Positions 1 to 10,418 of a stretch of DNA of 64,000 nucleotides are shown one piece after another; position 1 is the stretch's first letter, and every line of letters starts with the position of its first letter. A program made the position numbers and the translations under genes. The DNA is from an uncultured Atopobiaceae bacterium. GTDB lineage: Bacteria; Actinomycetota; Coriobacteriia; Coriobacteriales; Atopobiaceae. The notes below the pieces were generated by a model that worked only from the letters and a program-made list of their open reading frames with translations, had not been told where the DNA came from and did no database searches. Where the stretch lies: assembly GCA_944321515.1 (NCBI GenBank), contig CALULO010000005.1, positions 142,453-206,452 on the forward strand, written 5' to 3'.

Positions 1-110
1 CTCCCGCCACGCTGGCCACCGCGCGTGCGCACCAGGTAGACCACCAAATAGGCAAGCGCGACAAGGGCCACGAGGGCGCTTGCGATCTCAACGAGGAGCA
101 CGGGGGTCAT
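1..110 (-). CDS. Small single-pass membrane protein, N-terminus only (window edge)
   Basis: The ATG at 108-110 is preceded by AGGAGG at good spacing, and the 36 visible codons encode one long hydrophobic helix (about residues 4-27) followed by a basic Arg-Gly segment, after which the window ends. The layout, a short N-terminus, one helix and a basic Gly-rich tail, resembles the FeoB-associated Cys-rich membrane proteins at 14106 and 21863. The Cys-rich tail, if present, lies outside the window. A metal-type operator (162-177) sits in its upstream region, which fits an iron-related role. KdpF-like peptides are an alternative. The function is inference only. Confidence 0.6.
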   Translation of the reverse strand, partial: MTPVLLVEIASALVALVALAYLVVYLVRTRGGQRGG

Positions 111-161
111 AAGGCCTCCTTCTGCGTGCGGAACATCCGTCCGTTCTGTCTGGCAGAAGAA

Positions 162-177
162 GTTAGCCTAAGCTCAC
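162..177. promoter_or_regulatory. Candidate DtxR/IdeR-type metal box
   Basis: GTTAGCCTAAGCTCAC matches 12 of 16 positions of GTTAACCTGAGGTAAC, the related site at 14360, and contains the TTAGSCTAA core typical of DtxR-family iron boxes. It lies about 50 bp upstream of the minus-strand membrane protein that starts at 110. The regulator is not in the window, so the assignment is inference from sequence similarity and gene context. Confidence 0.5.
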
Positions 178-318
178 TTTCGGGACAAGAGCGTACACGA
201 GCTCTCCAAGGGGCCGTCACGTCGGCCGGGCTCACGCGCGCCGCCCATGCGCGGCTCCCGCATGACGCGATGCCACAGGCCACGCACCGTGCGTCCTGCC
301 CGCCCGACGCCCTCCGCC

Positions 319-1170
319 CTACCGCACGAGCAGCGCCACGCCAAGCGCCCCGGGACCGCAGTGCGAGGTGATGACGTCCCCTGTGTGGTACCAGTCCACC
401 TGCTCAAACCCGAGTCCTTGAGCGTGCTCGGTCGCCGCACGCTGCACCTGCTCGGGCAGGCCCGGGCTCTTCACGAAGACGATGCGCGCCGGGTCGAACT
501 CCTCCCCAAGGGCCAGGTGATCGATGAGGCTCACCGCCGCGCCGGACATGGAGCCGCGCAGCTTCTTGGTGGCCACGAGCTTGCCCTCCTTGACCTCCAC
601 CACGGGCTTGATCTTGAGCAGCGTGGCACCGAGGAAGGCCACGTTGGAGAGGCGGCCGCCCGCACGCAGATAGCCGAGGTCGCCGGGAAGAAACGCCATG
701 CGCACCCGCGCGGCCGTGGCCGCGGCGAAGTCGCGCGCCTCCTCGACGCTGGCCTCCGGGTGCTCGCGGACCCAGGCGGCGGTCTCGCGGACCACGAGCC
801 CCTGGCCTATCGTGACGTGACGGGTGTCGACCGTGGTCACGTAGTCGCGACCCTCTGCCGCCGCGAGCGCAGAATCCAGAGAGCAGGTGGTCACCGAAGA
901 GTACGCGACGTGGAGGATCTGGGCATCCGGCTCCGCGGCGTGGATGCGGTCGAAGGCCGCCTGGAAGTCTGCCGGCACGCAGCCGCTCGTACGCGGCAGC
1001 ACGCCGAGCTGGCGGCACTCCTCGAGCATCTCGGAGGGTGAGATCGTGCCGTCGTCGACGGTCTTCTCGCCGATGGTCACATGCATCGGAACCAGCTCGA
1101 CGCCAAGCTCGGCTGCCTCGGCAGCCGGAAGGTCGCAGCCAGTCTCCGCCGTGATGATGACTCGTGCCAT
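319..1170 (-). CDS. DegV family fatty-acid-binding protein
   Basis: This is a 283-residue protein of normal DegV length. DegV (FakB-like) proteins bind one fatty acid, and FakB members present it to a fatty-acid kinase. Visible family features are the N-terminal strand with TAETGCDLP, the TSGCVPADF segment near residue 60 that corresponds to the acyl-binding loop, the GRLSNVAFLG segment and the C-terminal HCGPGALGV. The ATG at 1170 was chosen because it starts directly at the conserved first strand; a longer reading frame upstream adds unconserved sequence. The gene stands alone. Whether it serves a FakA kinase cannot be told here. Confidence 0.9.
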   Translation of the reverse strand: MARVIITAETGCDLPAAEAAELGVELVPMHVTIGEKTVDDGTISPSEMLEECRQLGVLPRTSGCVPADFQAAFDRIHAAEPDAQILHVAYSSVTTCSLDSALAAAEGRDYVTTVDTRHVTIGQGLVVRETAAWVREHPEASVEEARDFAAATAARVRMAFLPGDLGYLRAGGRLSNVAFLGATLLKIKPVVEVKEGKLVATKKLRGSMSGAAVSLIDHLALGEEFDPARIVFVKSPGLPEQVQRAATEHAQGLGFEQVDWYHTGDVITSHCGPGALGVALLVR

Positions 1171-1403
1171 CCCGTCCCCTCTCCGCCGTCCCCCGGCCGG
1201 TTTGAAAATATCCCTGGCAGAATCGCAGAACACACCAACAAAAGCATTGTACGCACAACGAGGATTCAAATTATCTGCACGGCCGCGCCAATCGGTGACT
1301 GTGGCTTTTACGCATACGCGACACAACTTTGGCCGTCGAATGTGAGACTCTAGTAAGGTTACTAATCGCACGAGGGGGGGCCACGTCGGAGAGGGCGACG
1401 CCC

Positions 1404-2997
1404 TTGTATCTTGAGCACATCATGTCGCCGGATGACGTCTGCGCCCTTCCCGCCTCCGCGCTGCCGACCCTCTGCCAGGAGATCCGCGACGCCGTCATCA
1501 CGAGCTCGGCCGCCATCGGGGGACACCTCGGCTCCAACCTCGCCGTGGTGGAGCTCACCGTGGCGCTGCACCGCGTGTTCCGGACTCCGCACGACAAGCT
1601 CGTCTTTGACGTCTCGCACCAGACCTACCCGCACAAGATGCTCACCGGCCGCGCGCAGGCGTTCCTGGAGCCGGAGCACTTCGAGGACGTCTCGGGCTTC
1701 TCCAGCCCCCGCGAGTCCGAGCACGACCTCTTCTCAATGGGCCACACCTCCACCTCGGTGAGCCTGGCCTGCGGCCTTGCCAAGGCGCGCGACCTCGCCG
1801 GCGAGAAGTACGACGTGGTGGCCGTCATCGGGGATGGCTCGCTCTCCGGCGGCCTGGCCTTCGAGGGCCTCGACAACGCGGCTGAGTTGGGCAGCGGCCT
1901 CATCATCGTGGTCAACGACAACGAGTGGTCAATCGCGCCCAACCACGGCGGCATCTACCGCAACCTCGCCGAGCTACGCGCCGGCCACCGCCGACCCCGA
2001 GTCATGGCACCACGCCGCCCCGTTCGACGCGGCGACGGGCGCGCCCGCCCCGGCGCGCGTCGGGCAGACCTACGCGCAGCTCACCGGCGAGCTTCTGGCC
2101 GAGCACATGGCCGCCGACCCAAGCCTCGTGGCCGTGAGCGCGGCCACCCCCTACATCATGGGGTTCACGCCCGAGCTCCGCGAGCGGGCTGGCAGGCAGT
2201 TCGTGGACGTGGGCATCGCCGAGGGGCACGCCGTCACCTACGTGACCGGCCTCGCGCGCGGCGGCGCACACCCCGTGCTGGGCGTCTACGCCACCTTCCT
2301 TCAGCGCGCCTACGACGAGCTCTGGCACGACCTCTGCCTTAACGCGGCCCCCGCCATCCTCCTGGTCTACGGGGCCTCCGCCTTTGGCAACACCGACGCC
2401 ACCCACCTGGGCTTCTTCGACGTCCCCATGCTCGGTGCGCTGCCGGGCCTGCCCTACCTGGCGCCCACCTGCCGCGAGGAGTACCTCTCCATGCTCGAGT
2501 GGGCGCTCTCCTACCGCGAGGGTCCCGTGGCCATCCGTGTGCCGGCGGCCGGCGTGACGTCGCGCGCGGGCCTCGTCCCCGCCGAGGACTACCTCGACGG
2601 ATGGGAGGTCACTCGCGAGGGGTCTGACGTGGCCGTGCTCGCGCTCGGCGACGCCTTCCCGCTGGGCGAGAGGGTCGTGGACGAGCTGGCCGCCCGGGGC
2701 GTTGATGCCACGCTCGTGAACCCGCGCCGCGCCACCGACGCCGACAGGGACCTGCTCGAGGGCCTTGCCGGGCGCCACCACGTGATAGTTACGATTGAGG
2801 ACGGCGTCCTCGAGGGCGGCTTCGGCGAGCGCTGCGCCCGCGTGCTCGCCGCCCGTCAGGATGCCCGGACCCTCTGCTACGGGCTGCCGCGCGCCTTCCC
2901 GGACCGCTACGACCCCGCCGAGCTTCTCGCCAGCTGCCGCATGACGCCCGAGGCGGTCTGCGACGACGTCATGGCCGCCCTCGGCAGGACCGCCTAG
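1404..2997 (+). pseudogene. DXS-like transketolase-fold gene, internally deleted and frameshifted
   Basis: The gene resembles the shorter 1-deoxy-D-xylulose-5-phosphate synthase paralogues (thiamine-diphosphate enzymes). The 5' part encodes GHLGSNLAVVE, FDVSHQTYPHKMLTGR and the ThDP motif GDGSLSGG, then NDNEWSIAPNHGG. The 3' part, in another frame, resumes with YAPATADPESWHH and continues through the pyrimidine-binding and C-terminal domains to a stop at 2995-2997. The join is near 1972-1976. The piece that normally links these segments, about 60 residues, is missing and the frame changes, so translation runs out of frame to about 2342. The TTG at 1404 gives the family N-terminus (L/M)YLEHI and has GGAGAGGG upstream. 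An assembly error is the alternative to a real deletion. Confidence 0.8.
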
Positions 2998-3081
2998 CCT
3001 CTGCGCAACCGCCCCCCACGCCGGGCCACACGACCGGCACGTCCTACTGCACGGGTGCGTCCCTACCGCACCGACACGTCC

Positions 3082-3681
3082 CTACTGGACGCCCTCGTTG
3101 CGCAGCTCGGACCGCAGGCGAGAGAGCGTGACCGGCGTCATCCCCAGGAGCGAGGCCACGTACTTGTTCGGCACCAGCTCCATGAGCCCGGGGTTCTTCT
3201 TGACAAACCAGAGGTAGCGGTCGCGGGCGCGCAGCTGCGAGACCACGCGGCGCACCTCCCAGTGCTCGCGCCAGGCCTCGGCGACAATGTGCGCGTAGAG
3301 CTGGTTGGCGGCAAGGCTCACGCTCAGGAGCCGGTTGATCTCCGAGAGCGGCACGAAGACAACCTTGCTCTCGGCGAGAAGCTCCACCGAGTCCGGCGAC
3401 GGCTCAGTGAGCTCCGGGCTCGGCGCCAGGACGATGCCCGGCCGCGCCACAAGGCAGTCGGTCACGTCTCGGCCGGAGGAGTCTACGAGGAAGCAGCGCA
3501 CCACGCCCGAGACGAGAAACCCAACGCGGTCGAGGACCTCCCCCGCGTGCATTATGAGGTCCCCCTTGCGATAGCGCACGAGCGTCGCGTTGGCCGAGAG
3601 CGCCGAGAGAACCCCCGTGTCATCTATTCCTACGACGTCCCTGAAGAACGCCTCGAAATCAAATTCGTGTCTCTGCTCCAC
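3082..3681 (-). CDS. Crp/Fnr family transcriptional regulator
   Basis: This 199-residue protein has an N-terminal cyclic-nucleotide-binding-like beta-roll (about 15-125, with the YRKGDLIMHAGE turn) and a C-terminal winged helix whose recognition region reads ASLLGMTPVTLSRLRSEL. No FNR-type Cys cluster is visible, so oxygen sensing through an Fe-S cluster is unlikely. The effector is unknown. The start is a GTG at 3681 preceded by GGGAGG with a 7-nt gap; no nearby ATG fits better. It lies 46 bp downstream of the DUF2130 gene on the same strand. Confidence 0.88.
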   Translation of the reverse strand: MEQRHEFDFEAFFRDVVGIDDTGVLSALSANATLVRYRKGDLIMHAGEVLDRVGFLVSGVVRCFLVDSSGRDVTDCLVARPGIVLAPSPELTEPSPDSVELLAESKVVFVPLSEINRLLSVSLAANQLYAHIVAEAWREHWEVRRVVSQLRARDRYLWFVKKNPGLMELVPNKYVASLLGMTPVTLSRLRSELRNEGVQ

Positions 3682-3727
3682 AGCGCACCTCCCAAGGCTC
3701 GCCCACGCCGACGAGAAAAGACCCGAT

Positions 3728-5269
3728 TTACTCTACGCCATCCGGCTCCACGGGGTCGTCAGCCACGGTTCCGGGCGTCTCCATCGCTCCCGAGGGCGCG
3801 GCGCCAACGCGGCGCCCCGCCTCATCGGAGGCCTCGCCCGTCACGGGTGCGGCACCCTGTTCGCCGGACTCCCTGGCCTCGCGCGCCTCCGCGAACTTCT
3901 CGCGCATCGTCGGGTTCTTCCAGGTGAGCTTCCTGATGGTGAGCTCGTCGGCCTTCTTGTTGGCAAGGCGCAGCTGGTTCTCGGACGAGGTCAGGTACTC
4001 CTTCACCTTCTGGAGGCGGCCGATGGCCTTGTCGATCTCGCCGATGGCGTCGTTGAACTTCCTGCTGGCCGTCTCGTAGTTCTTGCCGAACTTCTCCTTG
4101 AAGTCCTCGAGCGCGTCCTCGAAGTGCGTGATGTCTATGTTCTGCTGGCGAATCTCCGCGAGCTCGCGCCGGTAGCCCACGGCGTTCTCCGCGGCGTTTC
4201 TCAGCAGCGTGATCATGGGGATGAAGAACTGGGGGCGGATCACGTACATCTTCTCGTAGGCCCAGGACACGTCCACGATCCCGGAGTTGTAGAGGTCGCT
4301 CTCCGGCTCCAACAGGGAGACCAGGACGGCGTACTCGCAGTTCTTGTTGCGGCGGTCCTGGTCGAGCTTCTTGAAGAAGTCGGCGTTCTTGTGGCGGTTG
4401 CGCTCCGAGGAGGCCTCGTCCTCGTTCTTCATCTCGAACATGATGGAGACGACCTCGACGCCGTCCTCCCCCACCTCGCGGAAGACGTAGTCGCCCTTGG
4501 AGCCGTCCACCACGTCGTTGTCCTTGTGGAACTCCGCGCCCCGGAAGCCCAGCGACCGCCAGCGGTTGAACTCCATCTCGCAGTGCTGCTCCAGCGTCTC
4601 CCCTATGAGCTTGGTCGAGAGGCGCGAGCGCTGGCTGCGCAGGCGCTCGATCTCCGCCTCGCGGTCCCTGATGGTCTGGTCCTTGTAGTTTGCCTGCTCG
4701 AGCATCTGCTGCCTGAGCGACGCCTCGACCTGCTCGCGCTCCAGCTTGGCAGAGCGGACCTGCCCCTCCAGCTCCGTGATGCGCTGGCCCTGCTCGCCGG
4801 TGGCCTCGCTCACAGCGAGGGCCTTCTCCGTTGCAAAGGCGTCCTCACGGGCCTTGAGCTGGGCCTCGAGCTCTGCCACGCGGCGCTCGGAGACGCCGAG
4901 CCTCTCGGAGAGATCCCTCTCGGCGGCCGCGCGCTGCTCGGCAGCGTCCTTCTCGGCCGCGGCGCGCTGCTCCGCGAGGCTCTTCTGCGCGGACGCACGC
5001 TCCAGGGCGAGCGCACCCTCGCCCTCCCTCACCTGCGCCTTGAGACGCTCGATCTCCGCAGCGGTCTTCGAGGCGGCGTCCGCGGCCTCCTCGCGCGCCT
5101 TGGCCACGGCGGCGGCCACCGCGCTCTCGCGCTCCCGCGCGGCCAGCTGCTCGCGCGCGGCAAGCTCGCGCCGGAACTCAGCGTCACGCACCTGCCGCAC
5201 GATCTCGGCGTACTCCGTCTCGTCAACCTGAAAGACCTCGCCGCAGTGCGGGCACCTGATCTCGGCCAT
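3728..5269 (-). CDS. DUF2130 domain coiled-coil protein
   Basis: The 513-residue product starts with a CPHCGE zinc-ribbon-like knuckle (residues 5-10). A very long Ala/Glu/Arg-rich coiled coil follows (about 30-240), then the conserved DUF2130 core (about 250-440), which includes HCEMEFNRWRSLGF, FEMKNEDEASSERNRHKN and NCEYAVLVSLLEPESD. The Glu-Met-Lys-Asn and Asp-rich segments recall restriction-endonuclease-like folds, but no function is established for the family. The tail (about 475-513) is low-complexity. The ATG at 5269 was chosen because it places the Cys knuckle at the N-terminus and has GGGGGAG upstream; an upstream extension is Pro/Arg-rich noise. Confidence 0.85.
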   Translation of the reverse strand: MAEIRCPHCGEVFQVDETEYAEIVRQVRDAEFRRELAAREQLAARERESAVAAAVAKAREEAADAASKTAAEIERLKAQVREGEGALALERASAQKSLAEQRAAAEKDAAEQRAAAERDLSERLGVSERRVAELEAQLKAREDAFATEKALAVSEATGEQGQRITELEGQVRSAKLEREQVEASLRQQMLEQANYKDQTIRDREAEIERLRSQRSRLSTKLIGETLEQHCEMEFNRWRSLGFRGAEFHKDNDVVDGSKGDYVFREVGEDGVEVVSIMFEMKNEDEASSERNRHKNADFFKKLDQDRRNKNCEYAVLVSLLEPESDLYNSGIVDVSWAYEKMYVIRPQFFIPMITLLRNAAENAVGYRRELAEIRQQNIDITHFEDALEDFKEKFGKNYETASRKFNDAIGEIDKAIGRLQKVKEYLTSSENQLRLANKKADELTIRKLTWKNPTMREKFAEAREARESGEQGAAPVTGEASDEAGRRVGAAPSGAMETPGTVADDPVEPDGVE

Positions 5270-5549
5270 AGCTCCCCCGTTCCTCTCGTCCCTGACAAGG
5301 GTACCCGTCCCACCGGACGGAAATGGGCGAGAAGGGCGTGAGAGGTCGGGCCCGGCGCGTGAGGGGCCCACGGCCCCGGGCCCGGACGCAGGGGGCAAGC
5401 GACCCCGGGCCAGCAGGCGAGAAGGACGGCTGGCCACGGGCCCAGACGCGAGGAGGGCCCCGCGGACGCACGTCCACGAGGCCCTCCCGGGTCTCTTGTC
5501 CCTCCCGCCGCGGCGAGCCTGGCGTCGGGCGTCGGCGCGGGCCGGCAGG

Positions 5550-6965
5550 CTAGCGCCCGCCGAAGGGGCTGTACTGCTGCTGGTACTGGTACTGCTGGTA
5601 CATGTCGACGAGGTCCTGCAGCGAGATGTCCTGGCCGTTGATGTTGACGGTCTCCTCCTGCTGCTGCTCCTGCTGCTCCTGGAGCGCCTCGTCGGAGCCG
5701 AGCGTCACGTCGAAGCTCTTCTCCTGGCCGTCGCGCATGACCGTGACCTCCACGGTCTCGCCGATGTCATGCGAGCGCACCGCGAGGATGGCGCTGTCGG
5801 CCGAGGTGATCTGCTCGCCTCCGATGGAGGTCACCACGTCGCCCTTCTCGATGCCGGCCTCCGCCGCGGGGCTGCCGTCAGCGACCTCGACCACGTAGGC
5901 GCCCGAGGTAGTGCCGAGGCCGTTCGCCTGGGAGTTCTGCGCGTTCACCGTCTGCATGGTCAGGCCGATGTAGGCGTGCGTCACGGTGTCGCCGGCGATG
6001 ATCTTGTCGGCTATCTCGGTGGCGTAGTCGGATGGGATGGCGTAGCCGATGCCTGCGAAGCTCTCCGTGTCTGAGCTGTAGAGCGTGCAGATGCCAACGA
6101 GGCGGCCCTGGTCGTCCACGAGCGCGCCACCGGAGTTGCCCGGGTTGATGGTGGCGTCGGTCTGGATGAGGTTGGTGTAGAGGGTGTTGCCTGAGGTCCC
6201 CTGCAGCAACGTGTTGCGCGAGAGCGCGGACACGATGCCCTGGGAGACGGAGTTCTCAAGGCCGAAGGGGCTGCCAACACTCATCACCCAGTCACCGACC
6301 TGCAGGTCGGAGGAGTCGCCCACCTGCATGGGGGTCACGGTGTCGCCCTGCAGGTCCGCCTTGATGACGGCCACGTCGCTGGAGGGGTCGGTGCCCACGA
6401 GCTCCGCGGAGTAGCTCTTGCCGTCGATGGTCACGGAGATGCTCTGCGCACCATCGACCACGTGGTTGTTGGTGATGATGTTGCCGTCGGTGTCGTAGAT
6501 GACGCCGGAGCCCATCCCCTCGCCCTCAGCGGTGGTGCAGTAGACGGTGGCCACGGAGGGCAGCGCCTTGGCGGCGACTGCGTTGGCGATGGTGGTGTCC
6601 TCGTCGTTGGGGTCGATGGTGACCTGCTGGGTGGTGCCAGCCGTCGCCTGGGTCTGGGTGGTCCCCACCACGCCGGTGCCCAGGAGGGCGCCCACCAGGG
6701 CGCCTGCGCCGATCACGCCGCCGACGAGGCCGGCCACGACGGCGCGGGCGGTCCTCCTGCGCGCCTTGTTGCGCTCGGAGGGCTCGGGCTCGCCACCCTG
6801 AGAGGCGGGCGGCTCGGGCGAGGCCGGCCCGGTACCCGTCTGCGCGCCGGGGTCGGCCGCGTGCGCGCCGGGGACCGGCGGGGTCAGGACGGTCGGGCGA
6901 ACCTCGGTGTTCTGAGACTCGCCGCGCTCCTCCGGGGAGGGGGTGCCAAAGGGATACTCGCTCAT
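5550..6965 (-). CDS. Membrane-anchored HtrA/DegP-type serine protease with PDZ domain
   Basis: The 471-residue protein has a Pro/Glu-rich cytosolic N-terminus and one transmembrane segment near 75-95. A trypsin-like protease domain follows, with the catalytic triad visible as His in NIITNNHVVDG, Asp in SSDVAVIKA and Ser in NPGNSGGAL. A PDZ domain (about 350-430) contains SPAAEAGIEKGDVVTSIGG. The tail after about 435 is unusually Gln-rich and ends in Tyr-Gln repeats. The known family role is quality control of exported proteins at the membrane. The start ATG has AAGGAAG upstream. The gene appears monocistronic. The Gln/Tyr-rich tail is not part of the standard HtrA architecture. Confidence 0.93.
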   Translation of the reverse strand: MSEYPFGTPSPEERGESQNTEVRPTVLTPPVPGAHAADPGAQTGTGPASPEPPASQGGEPEPSERNKARRRTARAVVAGLVGGVIGAGALVGALLGTGVVGTTQTQATAGTTQQVTIDPNDEDTTIANAVAAKALPSVATVYCTTAEGEGMGSGVIYDTDGNIITNNHVVDGAQSISVTIDGKSYSAELVGTDPSSDVAVIKADLQGDTVTPMQVGDSSDLQVGDWVMSVGSPFGLENSVSQGIVSALSRNTLLQGTSGNTLYTNLIQTDATINPGNSGGALVDDQGRLVGICTLYSSDTESFAGIGYAIPSDYATEIADKIIAGDTVTHAYIGLTMQTVNAQNSQANGLGTTSGAYVVEVADGSPAAEAGIEKGDVVTSIGGEQITSADSAILAVRSHDIGETVEVTVMRDGQEKSFDVTLGSDEALQEQQEQQQEETVNINGQDISLQDLVDMYQQYQYQQQYSPFGGR

Positions 6966-7146
6966 GTTGTTCTTCCTTCTCTCGTCGACGCGCCGCGTGG
7001 GCGCTGCCTTATCGTTCGAGGTCGAATTTACCCCGCCCGCCGCGCCTCAAACGAGGCGTCGCACGAGACCACCGCTGCGGCACGATGCTTTCCGGTTCCT
7101 GAAAGCATCCCCTGCCGGGCGTCTCGCGCCCAGGGCGCCCCGCGAC

Positions 7147-7173
7147 AAAAAAGCCGCCCCACTCGGGGGCGGC
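7147..7173 (-). terminator. Rho-independent terminator of the OmpR-type regulator
   Basis: On the minus strand GCCGCCCCC and GGGGCGGC form a short, very GC-rich stem followed by six T, about 50 bp after the stop of the regulator gene. Confidence 0.85.
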
Positions 7174-7224
7174 AAAAGCTCCTATGGGGGCGTGAAAGGG
7201 CGCCGGACGCCTCGGGCTAGCGGG

Positions 7225-7899
7225 CTAGATGCGGAAGAGGTAGCCCACGCCGCGGATGGTCACGATGTGGCTAGCCACCTGCGGGCCAACCTTGGAGCGG
7301 ACGCGACGGATGTGCACGTCCACCGTGCGCGTGCCGCCGCAGTACTCAAAGCCCCAGACGCGGTGCAGCAGCGTCTCGCGCGAGTAGGCGCGGGAGGGGT
7401 GCGTGGCGAGGAAGCTCAGCAGCGAGTACTCCATGAGGGTCAGGTCAACGGGCTTCTCGTCGATGTAAACCTGGTAGGTCGCGAGGTTGATGGTCATGTT
7501 GTCCACGGTCACCAGGTCGGCGGGAGCGCTCTCCTCGCCCGGCCACAGCAGCAGCGTGCAGCGCAGCTCGAACTCAGCGAGACCGGCGGTGGAGAGGATG
7601 AAGTCGTTGGTACCCTGGGTGGGCATGTGGAGCGTGGCGAGCTTGTCAGGGTCCTGGACCAGAAGCATCGGGATGAAGCCGTTCTCCGCCACAAAGGCGT
7701 CGACGGAGTTAAGGATATCCTGCCCCATGCCCTCGCCGTCTAGGATCACGAGGTCGAACTCGTGGCCGGAGCCGACCGCCTGCGAGAAGGTCTCCTCGTT
7801 GGCCAGCGCAATGGACACGTCGATGGCGTGCGAGAGCTCGCGCATGCGATCGTGCAGCCGCGTGCTCGCGGATATGAGCAGGATGTTCTTATGGTGCAT
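7225..7899 (-). CDS. OmpR-type winged-helix regulator with a degenerate receiver domain
   Basis: The 224-residue protein has a CheY-like N-terminal domain (about 1-115) and a PhoB/OmpR winged helix (about 130-222; LTLMEYSLLSFLATHP, HIRRVRSKVG and TIRGVGYLF are diagnostic). The receiver keeps an Asp in DLVILDGEG, but the first strand reads NILLISAS. The pair of acidic residues that normally binds Mg is absent, so phosphorylation by a histidine kinase is doubtful. No kinase gene is adjacent. The ATG at 7899 begins at the first strand and has GGGAGG upstream. It may be an orphan or phosphorylation-independent regulator; targets are unknown. Confidence 0.88.
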   Translation of the reverse strand: MHHKNILLISASTRLHDRMRELSHAIDVSIALANEETFSQAVGSGHEFDLVILDGEGMGQDILNSVDAFVAENGFIPMLLVQDPDKLATLHMPTQGTNDFILSTAGLAEFELRCTLLLWPGEESAPADLVTVDNMTINLATYQVYIDEKPVDLTLMEYSLLSFLATHPSRAYSRETLLHRVWGFEYCGGTRTVDVHIRRVRSKVGPQVASHIVTIRGVGYLFRI

Positions 7900-7946
7900 C
7901 CTTCGTGCCTCCCAACATGGACACATGTATTTGCAAAGAGTACCAC

Positions 7947-7974
7947 AAACGCCCCCGCGAACACGGGGGCGTTT
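7947..7974. terminator. Symmetric GC hairpin flanked by A/T
   Basis: AAACGCCCCCG and its perfect complement enclose a 6-nt loop. The hairpin lies between the ABC ATPase gene and the regulator gene, both minus strand, and probably ends the amino-acid transporter transcript together with the hairpin at 7991. Confidence 0.6.
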
Positions 7975-7990
7975 AAGCAAATACTCAAAT

Positions 7991-8027
7991 GAAGCGCAGC
8001 TCGGAGGCGGTCCGCCGAGCTGCGCTT
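7991..8027 (-). terminator. Hairpin downstream of the amino-acid ABC operon
   Basis: AAGCGCAGCTCGG pairs with CCGAGCTGCGCTT around a short loop, 55 bp after the ATPase stop. No long T tract follows, so it may work with the stronger hairpin at 7947. Confidence 0.5.
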
Positions 8028-8081
8028 AACACGTCAGAAACGCTGTGTTCGGCAAGAAAGCGCAGCTCAGGGGTCCGTCCC

Positions 8082-8931
<850 letters not shown>

Positions 8932-8942
<11 letters not shown>

Positions 8943-10338
8943 CGGAGGCCTCCTTGGCTCGGGCGTTCGGGCTGGCGAGAAGGGCGGAGACACCGGCAAC
9001 GGCGGCGGAGACGGAGGCGCCCTCGGCGGCCTCGGCCTCCTTCATCCGCTCGGCGGCGCCGTCGGCAACCTCGGCGCGGCGCCTGGGGCGCGGGCGCGGG
9101 CCGCCGCCGCGCTCGGAGCGGGCGATGTTCTCCTCGATGGTGCCGACCACCTTGATGAGCGGCAGCGTCACGATGAGGTAGAAGATGCCGGCCGCCACGT
9201 ACGGGGTGATGTTGCCCGTGACGGTGGTGAGGTTCTTGGAGAACATCATGAGCTCCATGACGCCCACCGAGGACAGGAGCGAGGTGTCCTTGAAGGCGGT
9301 GATGAAGTCGCTCGTGACGGTGGGGATCACGCGGCGCACGGTCTGCGGCAGGATGACGGAGAACATGGTCTGCACGTAGTTCATGCCGAGCGAGCTCGCG
9401 GCCTCGTACTGGCCCTGCGGGATGGACTGGATGCCCGCGCGGAAGATCTCGGCGAGGTAGGCCGAGGAGTTGATGGCCATCACGATGATGCCGAGCAGGT
9501 TGTTGTCGATGTTGATGCCCACCATCGGCAGGCCGAAGAACATGATGTAGATCTGGAGGAAGAGCGGGGTGCCGCGCAGGATGTTGATGTAGACGATCGC
9601 GATGGCGCGCAGGACACGCCACTTGGAGATCTTGAGCATCGCGAAGAGCAGGCCGAGCGCGATGGCAAACGGGTACGCCGCTACGACGATGCCCAGGCAT
9701 AGGATCCAGCCGGGCGCGAGCGACGCGAACGACGTCACGAGCAGCTGCGGGCGCAGGAACATCCCCAGGAACTGGTTGGAGTTCCACGCCTGCACCCACG
9801 GCTGCTGGTCGAGCCAGTTGACGATGGACTGCAGGGGCGTGTTGGCGATCGTGGCGATGGGCTCGGAGTCGGCGAGCTCGTGGGAGCCGTCGCCCGTCTG
9901 GTACGAGCCGGAGACCACGACGCCGCCGCCTGCCGCGGGGAACTGCATGTTGGTGATCTCCAGGCGCAGCAGCGAACCGGCCGGCACCGTCTGGTCGAAG
10001 GTGACGGTGATGCTAGAGCCGGAGGGCGTGGCCGTGCCGGTGACGTCCATGCGGGAGAGGCCCTCAAGCGCGGTGATGCGCGTGGTGGAGTGGTCGAAGC
10101 TCGCACCCTCGGGCAGGGTGAGCGTGACCGAGGTGACCTCCTCGCCGTCCTCGACGGTGCCCTCCCAGGTGAGACGCGTGTCCATCCCGCCGATAACGCC
10201 GGAGCCGCCGTCCTCGTTAGGCCGCGCGGTGGCCTTCTCGGTGGTGAGCGCACGCGCGGGCTGCGGCGCCGCAAGCGCGAAGACGCCCGTGAGCGCCAGG
10301 GCGAGCGCGGCGAGAAGTGTCCACCGTCTGTGCTGCAT
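8932..10338 (-). CDS. Amino-acid ABC permease with N-terminal secreted domain
   Basis: The 468-residue protein is about twice the length of a typical HisM/GlnP permease. Residues 1-31 look like a cleavable signal peptide ending in ARA. Residues about 32-165 are a Thr/Ser-rich, beta-predicted extracytoplasmic domain. The permease core follows (about 185-415), with the EAA-loop [21 protein letters not shown] charged, Ala-rich tail (about 420-468) ends the protein. The start ATG has GGAGGAAGC. The gene sits between two binding-protein genes and the ATPase. Some permeases of this family are fused to solute-binding domains, but this N-domain does not look like one. Its role, perhaps docking of the binding proteins, is unknown. 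Confidence 0.9.
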
Positions 10339-10418
10339 GCTTCCTCCGTTTCACGCGGACAGGCGGGGCGCACGGCACGTCATGCCGCGCACCCCGCCCC
10401 TCCCGCAGGTTCTTCTCG

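Noticed and set aside
3082..3681. FNR-type oxygen sensor
   Set aside because: The Crp/Fnr protein lacks the N-terminal Cys cluster needed for a [4Fe-4S] sensor.
3590..5341. Plus-strand frame opposite the DUF2130 gene
   Set aside because: Leu/Val/Gly-rich reverse translation of a coiled coil, with no RBS or family features.
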